From: Vespula vulgaris
Lineage: Eukaryota; Arthropoda; Insecta; Hymenoptera; Vespidae
Direction of reading: 5' to 3'
NCBI RefSeq assembly: GCF_905475345.1
Contig: NC_066587.1
Location: 1,278,070-1,342,069, forward strand
Length of the DNA stretch: 64,000 nucleotides
Below the pieces are notes generated by a model. That model saw only the letters and a list, made by a program, of their open reading frames with translations, was not told where the DNA came from and searched no databases. Position numbers and translations under genes: made by a program. Shown in pieces: positions 44,332-54,690 of the stretch (positions within the stretch are counted from its first letter, which is position 1; every line of letters begins with the position of its first letter).

Positions 44332-44528
44332 ACGAAGGATCGGCAATAAATCTCGATGATTCACAGCGCGAATCTATCCATCGACTTTTACTGATCCAAT
44401 ATAAAAGATCCTAAGAGACTTTCTAACGTTCTGAGACTTCTCTCCTATCTATATCTCAATATTTTTTTTCCTCTCGTTTCAATTACCTAATATATACATA
44501 TACATACATATATATATATATATGTGCA

Positions 44529-44706
44529 TATATATATATTTATGTATCAATGTTTTCTTCAAGATATCCGATGATCGCTAACGTTAATTATTAATAACGT
44601 TAATCATTTACTTAATACGCACACACACATATACACACATAAATATATATATTTATGTATCAATGTATCTTTCAAAATATCCGATCATCGCAAACGTTGA
44701 TCACTG
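44529..44706. repeat. Tandem duplication with 113-bp period
   Basis: TTATGTATCAATG begins at 44540 and at 44653. Both copies continue through a diverged ATATCCGATxATCGCxAACGTT block. The intervening part differs and contains CA/TA repeats. Confidence 0.85.
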
Positions 44707-44895
44707 TCATTCATCCTAACCGAAAATAATATATACGAGCGCTGCTCTTCATACCCCAAAACGCAATGCGTGCGTGGTCTTCTTCATCCCCATCTCATCA
44801 TTCTCGACCACCCTATCTTTCCTATGATTATAATTATTCGGTAAGAGGAGGATAAAGAAATAAATAAAGAAGGAGAGAAAGAAGGAAAGACACAC

Positions 44896-44930
<35 letters not shown>

Positions 44931-45210
44931 CCTCGTGGGAGTGGACGAGTTTTGCTTCGTCATAGTTTGCTTCGCGATGACTAAGAGTAGAGTAGGAGGT
45001 TGAAAAGGAGGAGGAGGAGGAGGAGGAGGAGGAGCAGAAGGAGCAGAAGGAGCAGAAGGAGGAGTAGGAGGGTGAGTAGGAATATAGTGAGAGAAAGAGA
45101 GGGTGGGGTAAGGGGTTAAGGCCTCGCGAAGTGTATGCCCTCTTCTATCCTTTTCTAACCTATCCTATCCTATCCTCTTCTATCCTATTCTCTATCCTAC
45201 TATCTACTCG
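44707..45210. other. Unique sequence with AG, GGA and CCTAT runs
   Basis: AG runs at 44896-44930, GGA/GCAGAAGGA units at 45008-45075 and CCTAT pentamers at 45159-45195. Confidence 0.75.
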
Positions 45211-45415
45211 TTTTGCTTTAGAAGTGTGTAGAAGGTACGGTAACTGCGAAGGTACGGGTAGATCATTAGCCATGATTTGTTGTCGAGCAGGCTGCCCAAT
45301 GACCCCGGCGCTCGGAGCGTGAACTCCGGGCGTGTCGAGATCTCCGCACGATGATCTCGTACGCCTATAACTATCGGGAGGGTCTTCTCTCTCTCTTGGA
45401 GTCCTGTGTCTCGAA
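45211..45415. other. Unique CpG-rich island
   Basis: Repeat-free, balanced sequence of about 200 bp; no bounded coding frame. Confidence 0.35.
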
Positions 45416-45773
45416 AGAGAGAAAGAGAGAGAAAAAGAGAGAGAGAGAGATAGAGAGAGAAATAGCATATTACGTAGAACAATGTCTCGAGACACGAATA
45501 TTACGTATGTATTATTGTTACAATAGGATGGTTCTAACCTTCGTACGGTTTCTTTTTTTTTTTATTCTTTCTTTACTTTCTTCTATTTCTTTATTTTCTT
45601 ATTGTTCAATATTTTTTATCATGTCAATTTGTTTTCCTTAATTTGTTCCTCTTTTTTATTCAATTTATTTCAACAAGACCGTCCTGTGGACGCTCGAAAA
45701 TATGTTTCTTCTTTGCGAAATTAGAACGGGTATGGTAGTAAGGAGAAAAGGAGAGTAGACGATAGAGATAGAT

Positions 45774-45810
<37 letters not shown>

Positions 45811-46040
45811 CAGAGAGAAAATGATTTTTCTATCGATAGATAACTATCTCACGAAAATATGGCTAACGAGAGAGAAAGGGACATTATAGCGTTTCGAGAT
45901 GTATGGTTATTCATATGGTTTAGATAGAGTAGCTTCTATATCTTTCTCGTTCTTACTATGTTTGTGTAGATTTGTTTGTGCGTTGTACGTGTGCACGTAT
46001 ATGTGTGTCTGCGTATACGTGTGTGCGTTCGTGTGTGTTT
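45416..46040. other. AG runs and AT-rich sequence with a TATCGATA site
   Basis: AG runs at 45417-45462 and 45779-45810, T-rich sequence at 45550-45660, the palindrome TATCGATA (a DREF-type consensus) at 45831-45838, and TG/CGTG-rich sequence at 45958-46050. Confidence 0.55.
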
Positions 46041-46330
46041 GTGCACGTGCGTTTCTTAACGGATAACGAGCGCATAACGTCGCCGAGTTTATTGCAAAAA
46101 TGGTTTAACGACCGACGTGCCACGAGCTGAGACGTACAGTTATTACGAGACGAAAGGATCGGGGTTGTGGGGGAGGGGGTGAAGAGACGGGGGTGGGGTG
46201 GGTTGGAGGATAGGTGAGGATATAAAGCGATCAGCTAATTACGATATGGGGTATCAACTTGTAGGAATGTTTACGTTCCTCTCAAAAGATCAACCATTAC
46301 GAGCACGCATCGGCATCGTAGCACCGTAAC
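46041..46330. other. Unique island with G-rich segment
   Basis: Unique balanced sequence, with G-rich runs at 46161-46215. Candidate noncoding element. Confidence 0.4.
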
Positions 46331-46628
46331 AACCATTACTACTACTAACGCCATTACTACTATCGACGCCATTATCCGAAAGACATCGATTATTATTATT
46401 ATTATTTTTTTTTTTTATATTTATTTTTATTTTTATTATTGGAGACAGACGTATTGGTATTTCTATTTTTTTTTTTTTTTTATTTCGACGACGAACAAAA
46501 ATCATCTGTTAAATGCGATTAATCGGTGCGCACGAGCTTTGCTTTTGATCTTTCGCCTTGCGTGCGATTAGACTTAATTACACGGTTACGAACAAAGAGA
46601 GAGAGAGAAGGGGGAGAGGGGGGATAGC

Positions 46629-46946
46629 GGATTGCATTCGCTATTATATCTCTCGTTCTAGCATCACTTTCACTTTTCTTATCTTACCTATCATTTGCAT
46701 TCCTTTTAAATACTATTTGTCACGTTTCTTTCTTTTTTTTTCTCCTTCTATTTTCTATTTCCTATTTTCTTTTTCGTTTCTCTATTTGTTTCTATTTCTT
46801 TTGGTTTCCCTCCTTTTTTGTTTTTCTTTCCCTCTCTCTCTCTCTCTCTCTCTCTCTTCTTTTCCCCTTAATTTTAAAATACTCAAGATAAGAGTTACAG
46901 TTGAGTGAACAATGAGAAATGGGAAAGAAGGAGTGAGAGATATACA

Positions 46947-46985
<39 letters not shown>

Positions 46986-47407
46986 GTAAATTTGAAATGG
47001 ATTCATCACACGAGTTAGATAGAGAGAAACAGTGGATTGCATTTACTACTATCTCTCGTCTCTCATCGCTTTCACTTTTCTTATCTTTTTATTTGACTCC
47101 TTTTAAATATTATTCGTGTCGCCTTTTTGTTCTTTCCTTTTTTTTGTCTTTTTCGTTGGTATTCCTCTTTCTAATTTTTTTTCGCAATTTCTTTTTCTTC
47201 TTTCTATCTTCCTTAATTTTAAAATACTTGAGATAAATTATGGCTGAGTGAACAATGAGAATGTGAAAGAGAAAGAGAAAGAGAAAGAGAAAGAGAAAGA
47301 GAAAGAGAAAGAGAAAGAGAAAGAGAAAGAGAGAGAGAGAGGGAGAGAGAGAGAGAGAGAGAAATAGGGAAATGTAGATTTGAAATGGATTCACCGCACG
47401 AGTTAGT
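46629..47407. repeat. 405-bp tandem duplication
   Basis: Copy 1 (about 46629-47018) and copy 2 (about 47034-47407) share, in order: GGATTGCATT, TTTCACTTTTCTTATCTT, CCTTTTAAATA, CTTAATTTTAAAATACT, GAGTGAACAATGAGAA, an AG tract, and TTTGAAATGGATTCA. The AG tract has changed between copies: copy 2 has gained a GAAAGA hexamer array at about 47265-47326. Confidence 0.92.
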
Positions 47408-47525
47408 TACATGCGAATCGTAGGTTTCCACGCTGCGAGAATAAGTGAATTTACCTTATTACCCGTTCACCGATCGAGTAATAAAAAGCAGCGCAATGCG
47501 TAATGGAGCCACGAACGGGTTATAA
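47408..47525. other. Unique island beside the duplication
   Basis: Repeat-free, balanced sequence with ACCCGTT at about 47461 and AACGGGTT at 47514, partly complementary. Candidate noncoding element. Confidence 0.4.
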
Positions 47526-47529
47526 CGGG

Positions 47530-47566
<37 letters not shown>

Positions 47567-47888
47567 TGGTAAAAGGTCAGGGGTTCGTTCCCGTTTCCAG
47601 ACCGAGAAAACCAACGGAGCGTATGTGCACTTACCAAGAAATTAATATCCTCTCTTCTTCTGGTCTCTACCTGTTTGCGTGAATCAACGTAGATATATAT
47701 ATATATATCTATAAATACATACATATATATATATATATGTACGTGTATGTGCGTATGTGTGTGTATGTGATATCACGTTAAAATTAATTAACGAAGATCT
47801 TTTTCCCACGGACAAATTGGAAAGTGTTTATTTTAGAGTTGATCGTAGATTCTTCGAATGTAACATATAAGTTTTATCATTCTGAATA

Positions 47889-47928
<40 letters not shown>

Positions 47929-47935
47929 TGAAGGA
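47526..47935. other. TA tracts, unique sequence and (CT)n
   Basis: TA tracts at 47529-47567 and 47692-47740, unique sequence at 47575-47690, AT-rich sequence, and a CT run at 47891-47928. Confidence 0.8.
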
Positions 47936-48420
47936 AAAAGTAAAAGAAAAAAAAGAAGAAAAAAGAAGAAGAAGAAGAAGAAGAGGAGCGCGAAGGATCA
48001 TCACGTCAGCCGGACAAAGAGCACGTCCGTTTACGGGCCTACGCTCGTGTTATGGGTTTGATAGTGGGAGGGGGTATCTCTCTCTTTCTCCCTCTCTCTC
48101 TCTCTCTCTGTCTATCTCTCTCGGTCTTAGTAGAAAGGAATACGAGGAGGAGGATTCTCGTAGCCTCGTTACGAGCAGACGATAGTACCATACCAAGAAG
48201 AAGAAGAAGAAGAAGAAGACGAAGAAGAAGGAGGAGGAGGAGGAGGAGGAGGAGGAGGAGGAGGATCAGAAGGAGAGAGTGCGTGAGAGGTCTCGGTCGA
48301 ATGCGCGTCTCGAGACAAGGATAAGAAAGAGAAAGAGAGAAGAAACAGAAGAGAGGAAGAGAAAGAGAAAGAAGAAGAGAAAGAAGAAGAAGAAGAAGAA
48401 GAAGAAGAAACACGAAGGGA
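47936..48420. repeat. (AAG)n, (CT)n, (GGA)n and (AAG)n
   Basis: AAG units at 47950-47985, a CT run at 48077-48122, AAG/GGA arrays at 48198-48266 and GAAA/AAG arrays at 48326-48410, with unique islands at 47986-48070 and 48125-48190. Confidence 0.92.
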
Positions 48421-48475
48421 ACGAACGCGGTGGCCTCAGGGTTGGTGGTGTTCGCGGTGGTCAGGCATATACCTA

Positions 48476-48520
48476 GTACCGGCTATAGAGTACCGAGTAC
48501 CCGGTACCAAGTACCAGGTA
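48476..48520. repeat. Heptad array with GTACC core
   Basis: GTACC occurs at 48476, 48490, 48497, 48504 and 48511, all on one 7-bp register, with positions 6-7 of each unit variable and the unit at 48483 lost. It is followed immediately by a GGTA tetramer array. Confidence 0.85.
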
Positions 48521-48526
48521 GTCTCA

Positions 48527-48575
48527 GGTAGGTAGGTAGGTAGGTAGATAGGTAGGTAGGTAGGTAGATAGGTGC
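48527..48575. repeat. (GGTA)n array
   Basis: GGTA units with GATA interruptions. Confidence 0.96.
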
Positions 48576-48800
48576 TTGCTGAGAACGAGAAGGAGAAAGA
48601 GAAAGGGATATGTAGGGGATGAGGTGGGGAGAAGAGGAATGGAGGGGAAGAGGTAAAGCAGGTAGGTATGTACCCCTTTTGCTCGCGATACGCGCTCTCG
48701 ATGGGGACCGAGGGCCTCACGCGGGCCTGCTGATCTGTGACCCGGATCCTCCCTACCCAGACGCAACCCCAGGTTCTACCTTAACTCAAGACGCAAACTT
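48576..48800. other. Unique sequence
   Basis: Purine-rich to 48660, then balanced unique sequence. No gene is recognised. Confidence 0.35.
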
Positions 48801-48804
48801 ATAC

Positions 48805-48809
<5 letters not shown>

Positions 48810-48856
<47 letters not shown>

Positions 48857-48895
48857 GTATATATATACTGTATGTATGTTTATATGTATAGTTAC
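48810..48895. repeat. (TA)n and (TATG)n
   Basis: A TA tract at 48810-48844 (35 bp) followed by TATG units. Confidence 0.97.
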
Positions 48896-49026
48896 TTACT
48901 CGAGAACGCGGAGGGGAACCCTCGAGCATCGATGTGAACGCGTGCGAGCAAAGATCCACGAAGGAACCAAGAGAGTTTCTTTTTCTTCCTCCTTCCTCAC
49001 TTCTCTTTTCTTCTGCTCTCTGTTCC

Positions 49027-49145
49027 GAATTCCTTCCTTCCTTCCTTCCTTCCTTCCTTCCTTCCTTCCTTCCTTTCTCTCTTTCTCTCTTTCTCTCTTT
49101 CTTTCTTTCTTTGTTTCTTTGTTTCTTTGTTTCTTTCTTCTTTAC
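49027..49145. repeat. (TTCC)n and (CTTT)n/(GTTT)n
   Basis: TTCC tetramers at 49029-49075, then CT/CTTT and GTTTCTTT units. Confidence 0.96.
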
Positions 49146-49308
49146 TTCCACCACGCATACATCCTTAAAATGCAAAGAGATTTTTTCAAGAATACGTAAT
49201 TCCACGGTCAGAGTTCAGCCAATAATCTGGTTCACTCGGGAAGGAAGGCGGGTATATGCCAGCGTTAAGAGAACACGCTCTACACTAACCTATCTCTCTG
49301 GAATCTCT

Positions 49309-49344
<36 letters not shown>

Positions 49345-49506
49345 CTTTATTCTTCTCCTATTTCTTTTTCTCTCTTTCTCTCTCTCTTTCCTTCTATACT
49401 TCTTTCTCAAGTTAGCTAGCTATACCTTCGAGGCAGACCAAACGTGGTAACTTTCAGATAGCAGTCTTTCTCTCTCATTCTCTCTCTCTCTTTCTTTCTT
49501 TCTTCG

Positions 49507-49543
<37 letters not shown>

Positions 49544-49550
49544 TATTCTA
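49146..49550. other. Unique sequence with CT/CTTT runs
   Basis: CT/CTTT runs at 49309-49400, 49468-49500 and 49507-49545; unique sequence elsewhere. No gene is recognised. Confidence 0.75.
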
Positions 49551-49735
49551 AAACTTTGAATTTCTTGGAGAGAAACGCGACGTAATTACGAACACTCGAT
49601 AGACGTACGAGGAGCGGCTGTCTCTATTGTCTCGTCGACGTCGATCGGTCCAAGATCGATCGACTTTACCTTCTTCCATCGAACTCCCCTTCTTCTTCTT
49701 CTTCTTCTTACTCGGTTCAAGAGACGAACTTGTAA
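49551..49735. other. Unique sequence with (TTC)n
   Basis: CpG-containing unique sequence and a TTC array at 49689-49709. Confidence 0.5.
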
Positions 49736-49865
49736 ACCATCCATCCATCCATCCATCCATCCATCCATCCATCCATCCATTCGTCCATCTATCCATCCAT
49801 GCAAGCAACCAACCAAGCAACCAACCAACCAAGCAACCAACCAAGCAACCATGCAAGCAACCAAC
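49736..49865. repeat. (CATC)n followed by (CAAC)n/(CAAG)n
   Basis: CATC tetramers at 49737-49800, then interleaved AAGC and AACC tetramers at 49801-49863. The second part mixes two unit types like the array at 13713-13877. Confidence 0.96.
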
Positions 49866-50028
49866 GACGTTCTAGATTTCGTGCGTGTCGCCTACGTTCC
49901 GTAAGCGATAACGACCGTTCTCTCTCGGTCGTAGATCTCGTTACACCTTGGCGTATCTTAACGGGTCGTTAGCAATAACCGGAGCTGGTTATCGGTTCTC
50001 GCTCGTGGTGTACCACGCCAGCACATAA

Positions 50029-50030
<2 letters not shown>
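49866..50030. other. Unique island with nested inverted repeats
   Basis: ACGACCG at 49911-49917 pairs with CGGTCGT at 49926-49932. ATAACC at 49975-49980 pairs with GGTTAT at 49987-49992. The sequence is repeat-free and CpG-rich. Candidate noncoding element. Confidence 0.45.

Positions 50031-50032
<2 letters not shown>

Positions 50033-50070
<38 letters not shown>
50033..50070. repeat. (AG)n microsatellite
   Basis: A pure AG tract of about 37 bp. Confidence 0.97.
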
Positions 50071-50071
<1 letters not shown>

Positions 50072-50503
50072 AATATGCATGTGTGTCTGTGTGTGCTTCG
50101 GCAAGTTTCTCACGTCGTCCGTTTCAAGGTTTCTAGGCCGTGCAATTCTTCGTTCTTAACATTAATCATCGTCACCTACGGCTCGCGCGATAGGAAAATT
50201 CACCTGTGTGTAATAAGTATGCGAAGAACCCGGTCAACTTGGGGTATAACTTGCATAAACTCTGCGCCGAGTTGTAATGGGAATAGAAAGAGAGATATAG
50301 AGGGAGAGAGAGAGAGAGAGAGAGAGGGAGATATAGATAGAGATAGCAGTGTTAATTTCGTTTTGCAAGGAAGTAGGATAACTTTACGATTACCTAGAGA
50401 GACAGAGAGAAAGATAGGGACAAAAAGAGAACGATTTTTATCCACTAATTTCAATGTTATAAAAATAATACTAAATTACTATACACGTTTTCGTTGTTAT
50501 ACC

Positions 50504-50545
<42 letters not shown>
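50071..50545. other. Unique sequence with AG run and AT tract
   Basis: Balanced unique sequence to 50280, AG/AGAT runs at 50287-50345, AT-rich sequence, and a TA tract at 50508-50544 (37 bp). Confidence 0.6.
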
Positions 50546-50552
<7 letters not shown>

Positions 50553-50574
50553 ATACTCGTAATACTCGTTTAAT

Positions 50575-50870
50575 CTCGTTCCTCCTGGAGGACATTTTGT
50601 AATCGGCTTCCTCTCGTGTCTCTCTCGTGCGAGGACTCTTCCTCTTTCTCTTTAGTTTGCGTCCAACGGTTACGCTGAGCTCCAGGGTAATTGAGTTCTT
50701 AACGGAAGATCATATCGGTCCACTTGAAATCTTAATCCTGTTTACGAAGTTGCCCTAAGTCCATTACGTAGACACGGAGCTTTTGGATAATCATGGATGC
50801 ACGCGGGGTCGAGCATAAGTTTAAGATAAACTAATCCTTGCTCGGCTCCGATAGAGAGGCCAAGAGACAC
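50575..50870. other. Unique island, strong candidate noncoding element
   Basis: Nearly 300 bp of balanced sequence with only a brief CT-rich patch at 50635-50655. Stops in every frame. One of the longest repeat-free islands in the microsatellite-dense part. Confidence 0.4.
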
Positions 50871-50899
50871 ACACATACATATACGCATACACAAAGACC

Positions 50900-50900
<1 letters not shown>

Positions 50901-50948
<48 letters not shown>
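50901..50948. repeat. (AG)n microsatellite
   Basis: A pure 48-bp AG tract. Confidence 0.97.
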
Positions 50949-50950
<2 letters not shown>

Positions 50951-51590
50951 GCTAACATTTCTATAAAAATTTCTATTCGATCGTAAACATTTTCTTTCTC
51001 TGTTCAATTTACAGTTTAACGAGAAAATAACAGTAATAATAATAATAATAATGATAATAATAATAATAATAATAATAAACAGAAATGATATTTTTTATAT
51101 CGGATCAATATCCGCAGCCGACTAATATAAGAACACCATTAACTCACTCGCACACTGGCTCACTCACGTTTCTCGATCTCGTGACCGAAGGCCGAACTGG
51201 AAATTGGAAGGAACGACGATACAATCCGGATGTAAAATTCGCGTGTCTCGTGGGGGACCAAGAGGGAGAACGTTATAGGTATATATATATATATATATAT
51301 GTATCTATGTATCTATGTATAGATATATATATGTATGTATGTACGTATATATTCGCGTGGGGCAATTTTCTTTACGTTAAACCGTGGCGATGCTTTACGG
51401 TGGTAGGGATCGGCCCTTCGTCAAGGGGGTTCGAGGCACGTCACGAAAAATCGGCCGACTCACGCTGGAAGAGAGTAATAGATGGGAGGGTGGGTGGGGA
51501 TGAGAGGGACGGGGAAGTGACATGAGGGGAGGGGGTGTGAGTGCAGGGGAGGATCGTTCTATATAGATTTCGGGGTCGATAGCCTAGAAA
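50949..51590. other. AAT array and unique islands
   Basis: An AAT/AATG trinucleotide array at 51033-51078, unique sequence at 51090-51275, TA/TATG runs at 51281-51350, and G-rich unique sequence at 51360-51590. Confidence 0.6.
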
Positions 51591-51637
51591 GGGAGAGAGA
51601 GGGAGAGGGTGGTGATGGTGGTGGTGGCGATGGTGGT

Positions 51638-51672
<35 letters not shown>

Positions 51673-51818
51673 AAAAAAATAATAAAGAGGGAGGAGAATG
51701 AAGAAGACGAAGAGAATAAGAAGAGGAAGAAGAAGACGAAGAAGAAGAAGAATAAAAAGAAAAAAAAAGAAAATTCTAAGAGTAGTAATGGTAGTAGTGG
51801 TGGTAGTTGCAACGACGA

Positions 51819-51862
<44 letters not shown>

Positions 51863-51900
51863 CTAGTGATGCTGATGGTGGTAGTGGTGGGTCGCGGTAG
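51591..51900. repeat. (GTG)n, (GAAA)n, (AAG)n and (GTA)n
   Basis: GGT/GAT units near 51607-51637, GAAA tetramers at 51640-51672, AAG-rich sequence at 51690-51770 and GTA/GTG trinucleotides at 51785-51895 (pure GTA about 51823-51861). Confidence 0.93.
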
Positions 51901-52190
51901 TAATAGCAAACGTAAGTGTTAGTGTTAGTAGGAAAGGCGATAAGTGTGAGAGAGGAGAAGTGAGATCGCAGAAAACTGGTAGAGTGCACGAAGGAGGGTC
52001 AGACAGTGGCCCGGTTATAAATGAGGAAAGCAATTTCCAAGTTGGCGAGTCGGGTGACCGTGGCGAAGAAGAGGGTGTCTCTCTTTCTCTCTCTCATTCT
52101 CTTACTCTCTCTCTCTCTCTCTTTCTCTCTAGTAGCAAACGGTTGTGTCCTGTCGTTCGAAGAGAGTCTAGAGAAGGAGATAGGAAGGAA
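51901..52190. other. Unique sequence with CT run
   Basis: Unique sequence and a CT/CTTT run at 52079-52129. Confidence 0.5.
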
Positions 52191-52250
52191 GGAAGGAAGG
52201 AAGGAAGGAAGGAAGGAAGGAAGGAATGAAGGAAGGAATGAATGAAGGAA
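52185..52250. repeat. (GGAA)n tetramer array
   Basis: GGAA units with GAAT interruptions to 52250. Confidence 0.96.
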
Positions 52251-52441
52251 GAGGAGACGAGTTAGAGTTAGAAAGAAAGAGAGAGAGAGAGAGAGACCTG
52301 CTATGGCGTGGCCGATTAATGGCTTTAGTTACTGCCTGTCCGTGTCCTCTCTTCTTGGTAGGTGTCGAGACGACCTCTTATCTTATATATAGGTACCAGA
52401 CTGTCCCTTCGAATGGCAGTCTCTTCTTCTATGACAAAGAC

Positions 52442-52485
<44 letters not shown>

Positions 52486-52590
52486 AGACGGAGAGATTAG
52501 AAATATGTTTTCACGACGATGACTTAAAAAACAAGAAAGATCGTTATTACGAATTTGACCAATGTACGATATTACTTCAAAACGAAACGT
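52251..52590. other. AG runs around a unique island
   Basis: AG runs at 52270-52296 and 52443-52490 flank balanced unique sequence at 52297-52435. Confidence 0.7.
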
Positions 52591-52815
52591 AAATTCAGGT
52601 AGCCTAGGTAGCCCACCTCTACCTGAATGGTTGGACGATAAATCTCGTGTAAGTTAGTTCCTCGTAGCCCGGTAGCCACGTTTACTGCCGGCACAATTTT
52701 AATCCGCGCCCATCTTAATCGTGGGTGTGGCAGTTGGCGGCGAGTAATCGGCTCTTTAATTCCTGCAAAATCAGGGATAACGAGGGGCTTCGTTTGTTTC
52801 TACGCCGCTTTATCC
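52591..52815. other. Unique island with CAGGTA/TACCTG palindrome
   Basis: ATTCAGGTAG at 52593-52602 is the exact complement of CTACCTGAAT at 52619-52628, with a 16-nt spacer that holds another AGGTAG. CAGGTA is the core bound by zfh1/ZEB-type and related zinc-finger proteins. The island of about 220 bp is repeat-free. Confidence 0.5.
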
Positions 52816-52816
52816 A

Positions 52817-52857
<41 letters not shown>

Positions 52858-52948
52858 TTTCACCCTTTCGTGTTCTTCCTCTTTTCAATCCTATCTCTCT
52901 CTCTCTCTCTCTTTCCATTTCTCTCTCTCTCTCTCTTTCTCTCTTCTT
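52816..52948. repeat. (CT)n tracts
   Basis: CT runs at 52817-52855 and 52891-52945 around about 35 bp of unique sequence. Confidence 0.96.
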
Positions 52949-53345
52949 TCTCGAAGCCCGAACACGATGGTAGGTGCACGAGTAGAGAGGCGATCGTTAC
53001 ACCAAAGGATCATCAATCACCAGAGCGCGCCGTTTTAACTCGGCTACACGCAAAAGAGCCGGCTCGTGCACGGCTCGATCCACTTCCTTTTTTCGCCTGA
53101 GTTACACGCGAAAAGTTAGAGAGAGAGAGAGAGAGAGGGAGAGTGTGAGAGAGGGAAGACGCGACGAGAGAAAAACGCGGATAGCGAAAAAGCGCGATCG
53201 AGAGGCATATGGAAATGCAAACGAGATAGATCGAACTAACGCACGATAGGAAGCAAAAAAAAAAAGAAAAAGAGAAGAACGAAAAGAAGAAGAAGAAGAA
53301 GAAAAAGAAGAAAAAATAAAAAAGAAAGGGATATAGGTAAAATAA
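52949..53345. other. Unique CpG-rich sequence then A/G-rich
   Basis: Balanced unique sequence to 53115, an AG run at 53119-53150, then A-rich/AAG sequence at 53255-53325. Confidence 0.5.
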
Positions 53346-53608
53346 AATCTGTATTACGTAACAATTTCTTTTGGTTCGAACGATATCCCATTATATCTAT
53401 TAAATATACTCGAACGGAGTTTATTACTTAACGCGTTAATTAACTTAGAAATAACGAAAGTAGGGCGGGGCTGCATTGTACGTGATTGTACGAAGAAAAA
53501 AAGAAAGAAAGAAAAAAAAGAAGAAATGAAAAAAAAAGAGGAAAAGAAAGAAGGAAAGAAAGAAGCTAAAAAGAGAAAACGAAGAAAAAGGAAAGGAAGA
53601 AAGGAAAA

Positions 53609-53650
<42 letters not shown>

Positions 53651-53700
53651 AAGAAAAAGGAAGAAAAAGAGAGAAAGAGATAGATAACGATAGTGTCCAG
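53346..53700. other. AT-rich sequence and purine tract
   Basis: Unique AT-rich sequence to 53490, then GAAA-rich purines and an AG tract at about 53613-53646. Confidence 0.7.
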
Positions 53701-53860
53701 AGTATTTATTCGACAGGACGAAAATGCATAGATACATATTCACGGTAAAAGTTCTATTTTCCAGTGCGATAATAGCTAGAGTCATGTAGTCATGTCTCAC
53801 GTATGTACGAGAGAAAGAGAGAGAGAGAAAGAAAGAGAGACAGAGAGTGAGTTAATACTA

Positions 53861-53863
<3 letters not shown>

Positions 53864-53908
<45 letters not shown>
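53864..53908. repeat. (CT)n microsatellite
   Basis: A pure 45-bp CT tract. An AG field lies 50 bp to its left (53808-53850), so the two can pair. Confidence 0.97.
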
Positions 53909-53914
<6 letters not shown>

Positions 53915-53919
53915 ATTCA

Positions 53920-54150
53920 GCCTTTCGGATAAAAAGGCCCGTGCAGGATGACAAAAGGCGGAAAAAAATATAGGTTGGATCATCCGTCTTCCGTATACAC
54001 ATTCGTGGCCTAACGGCCAGAGAACGTGTTCTCCTCGGCTCACTCCCATTCCCCAATCCCGTTCCCGTTCCCTACCTCCGCTACCCCAATATCTCGGTGG
54101 CTTCGTAATAAATATAAAAGTACCCCCGGCGAGCCGAACGTTCATCCCAC
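53920..54150. other. Unique CpG-rich island
   Basis: Repeat-free, balanced sequence. Candidate noncoding element. Confidence 0.35.
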
Positions 54151-54276
54151 GAATGAGTGAGTGAGTGAGTGAGTGAGTGAGTGAGTGAGAGGGAAGGTTG
54201 ATAGTAACGCGAGTGCCGGTGGCTGCCTTGTCAAGAGTTACGCGTGGTAGAGAAGGAGGAGGAAGAGGAGGAGGAA

Positions 54277-54309
<33 letters not shown>

Positions 54310-54312
54310 TAG
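54150..54312. repeat. (GAGT)n and (GGA)n
   Basis: A GAGT array at 54152-54188 and GGA/GAA trinucleotides at 54253-54310. Confidence 0.96.
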
Positions 54313-54490
54313 GGGGAGGTTGGTGGTAGGTAGAGGACTAGGGTGGATACTAGGGGTGGGTTTGAATTTCGTAGAAGGGGCGGTATATTATTTGGCGGGA
54401 CTCCAGCCGGCCGCGAGGCTCACTTCGTGCCTTTTCATCTTAGGCACAGTTTTTTGTCGAACAAAAGGGGGATAGTAGCTGTTCTCTTAC
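54313..54490. other. Unique G-rich sequence
   Basis: Unique, G-rich on the + strand to 54350, then balanced. No gene is recognised. Confidence 0.35.
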
Positions 54491-54493
54491 TCT

Positions 54494-54593
54494 CTATCTA
54501 TCTCTCTCTCTCTCTCTCTCTCTCTCGCTCTCTCTCTTTCGTTCTCTCTGTCTGTCTCGTGGCAGTCAGGTGAGCCGTCGGGTATCGATGACG

Positions 54594-54658
<65 letters not shown>

Positions 54659-54690
54659 TTCTCTTTCTCTCTCTCTGTCTCTCTCTCTCG
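54494..54690. repeat. (CT)n, long (TA)n and (CT)n
   Basis: CT runs at 54494-54540, TA tracts at 54594-54608 and 54610-54656 (47 bp), then CT runs to 54690. The longest AT tract in the window. Confidence 0.97.
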
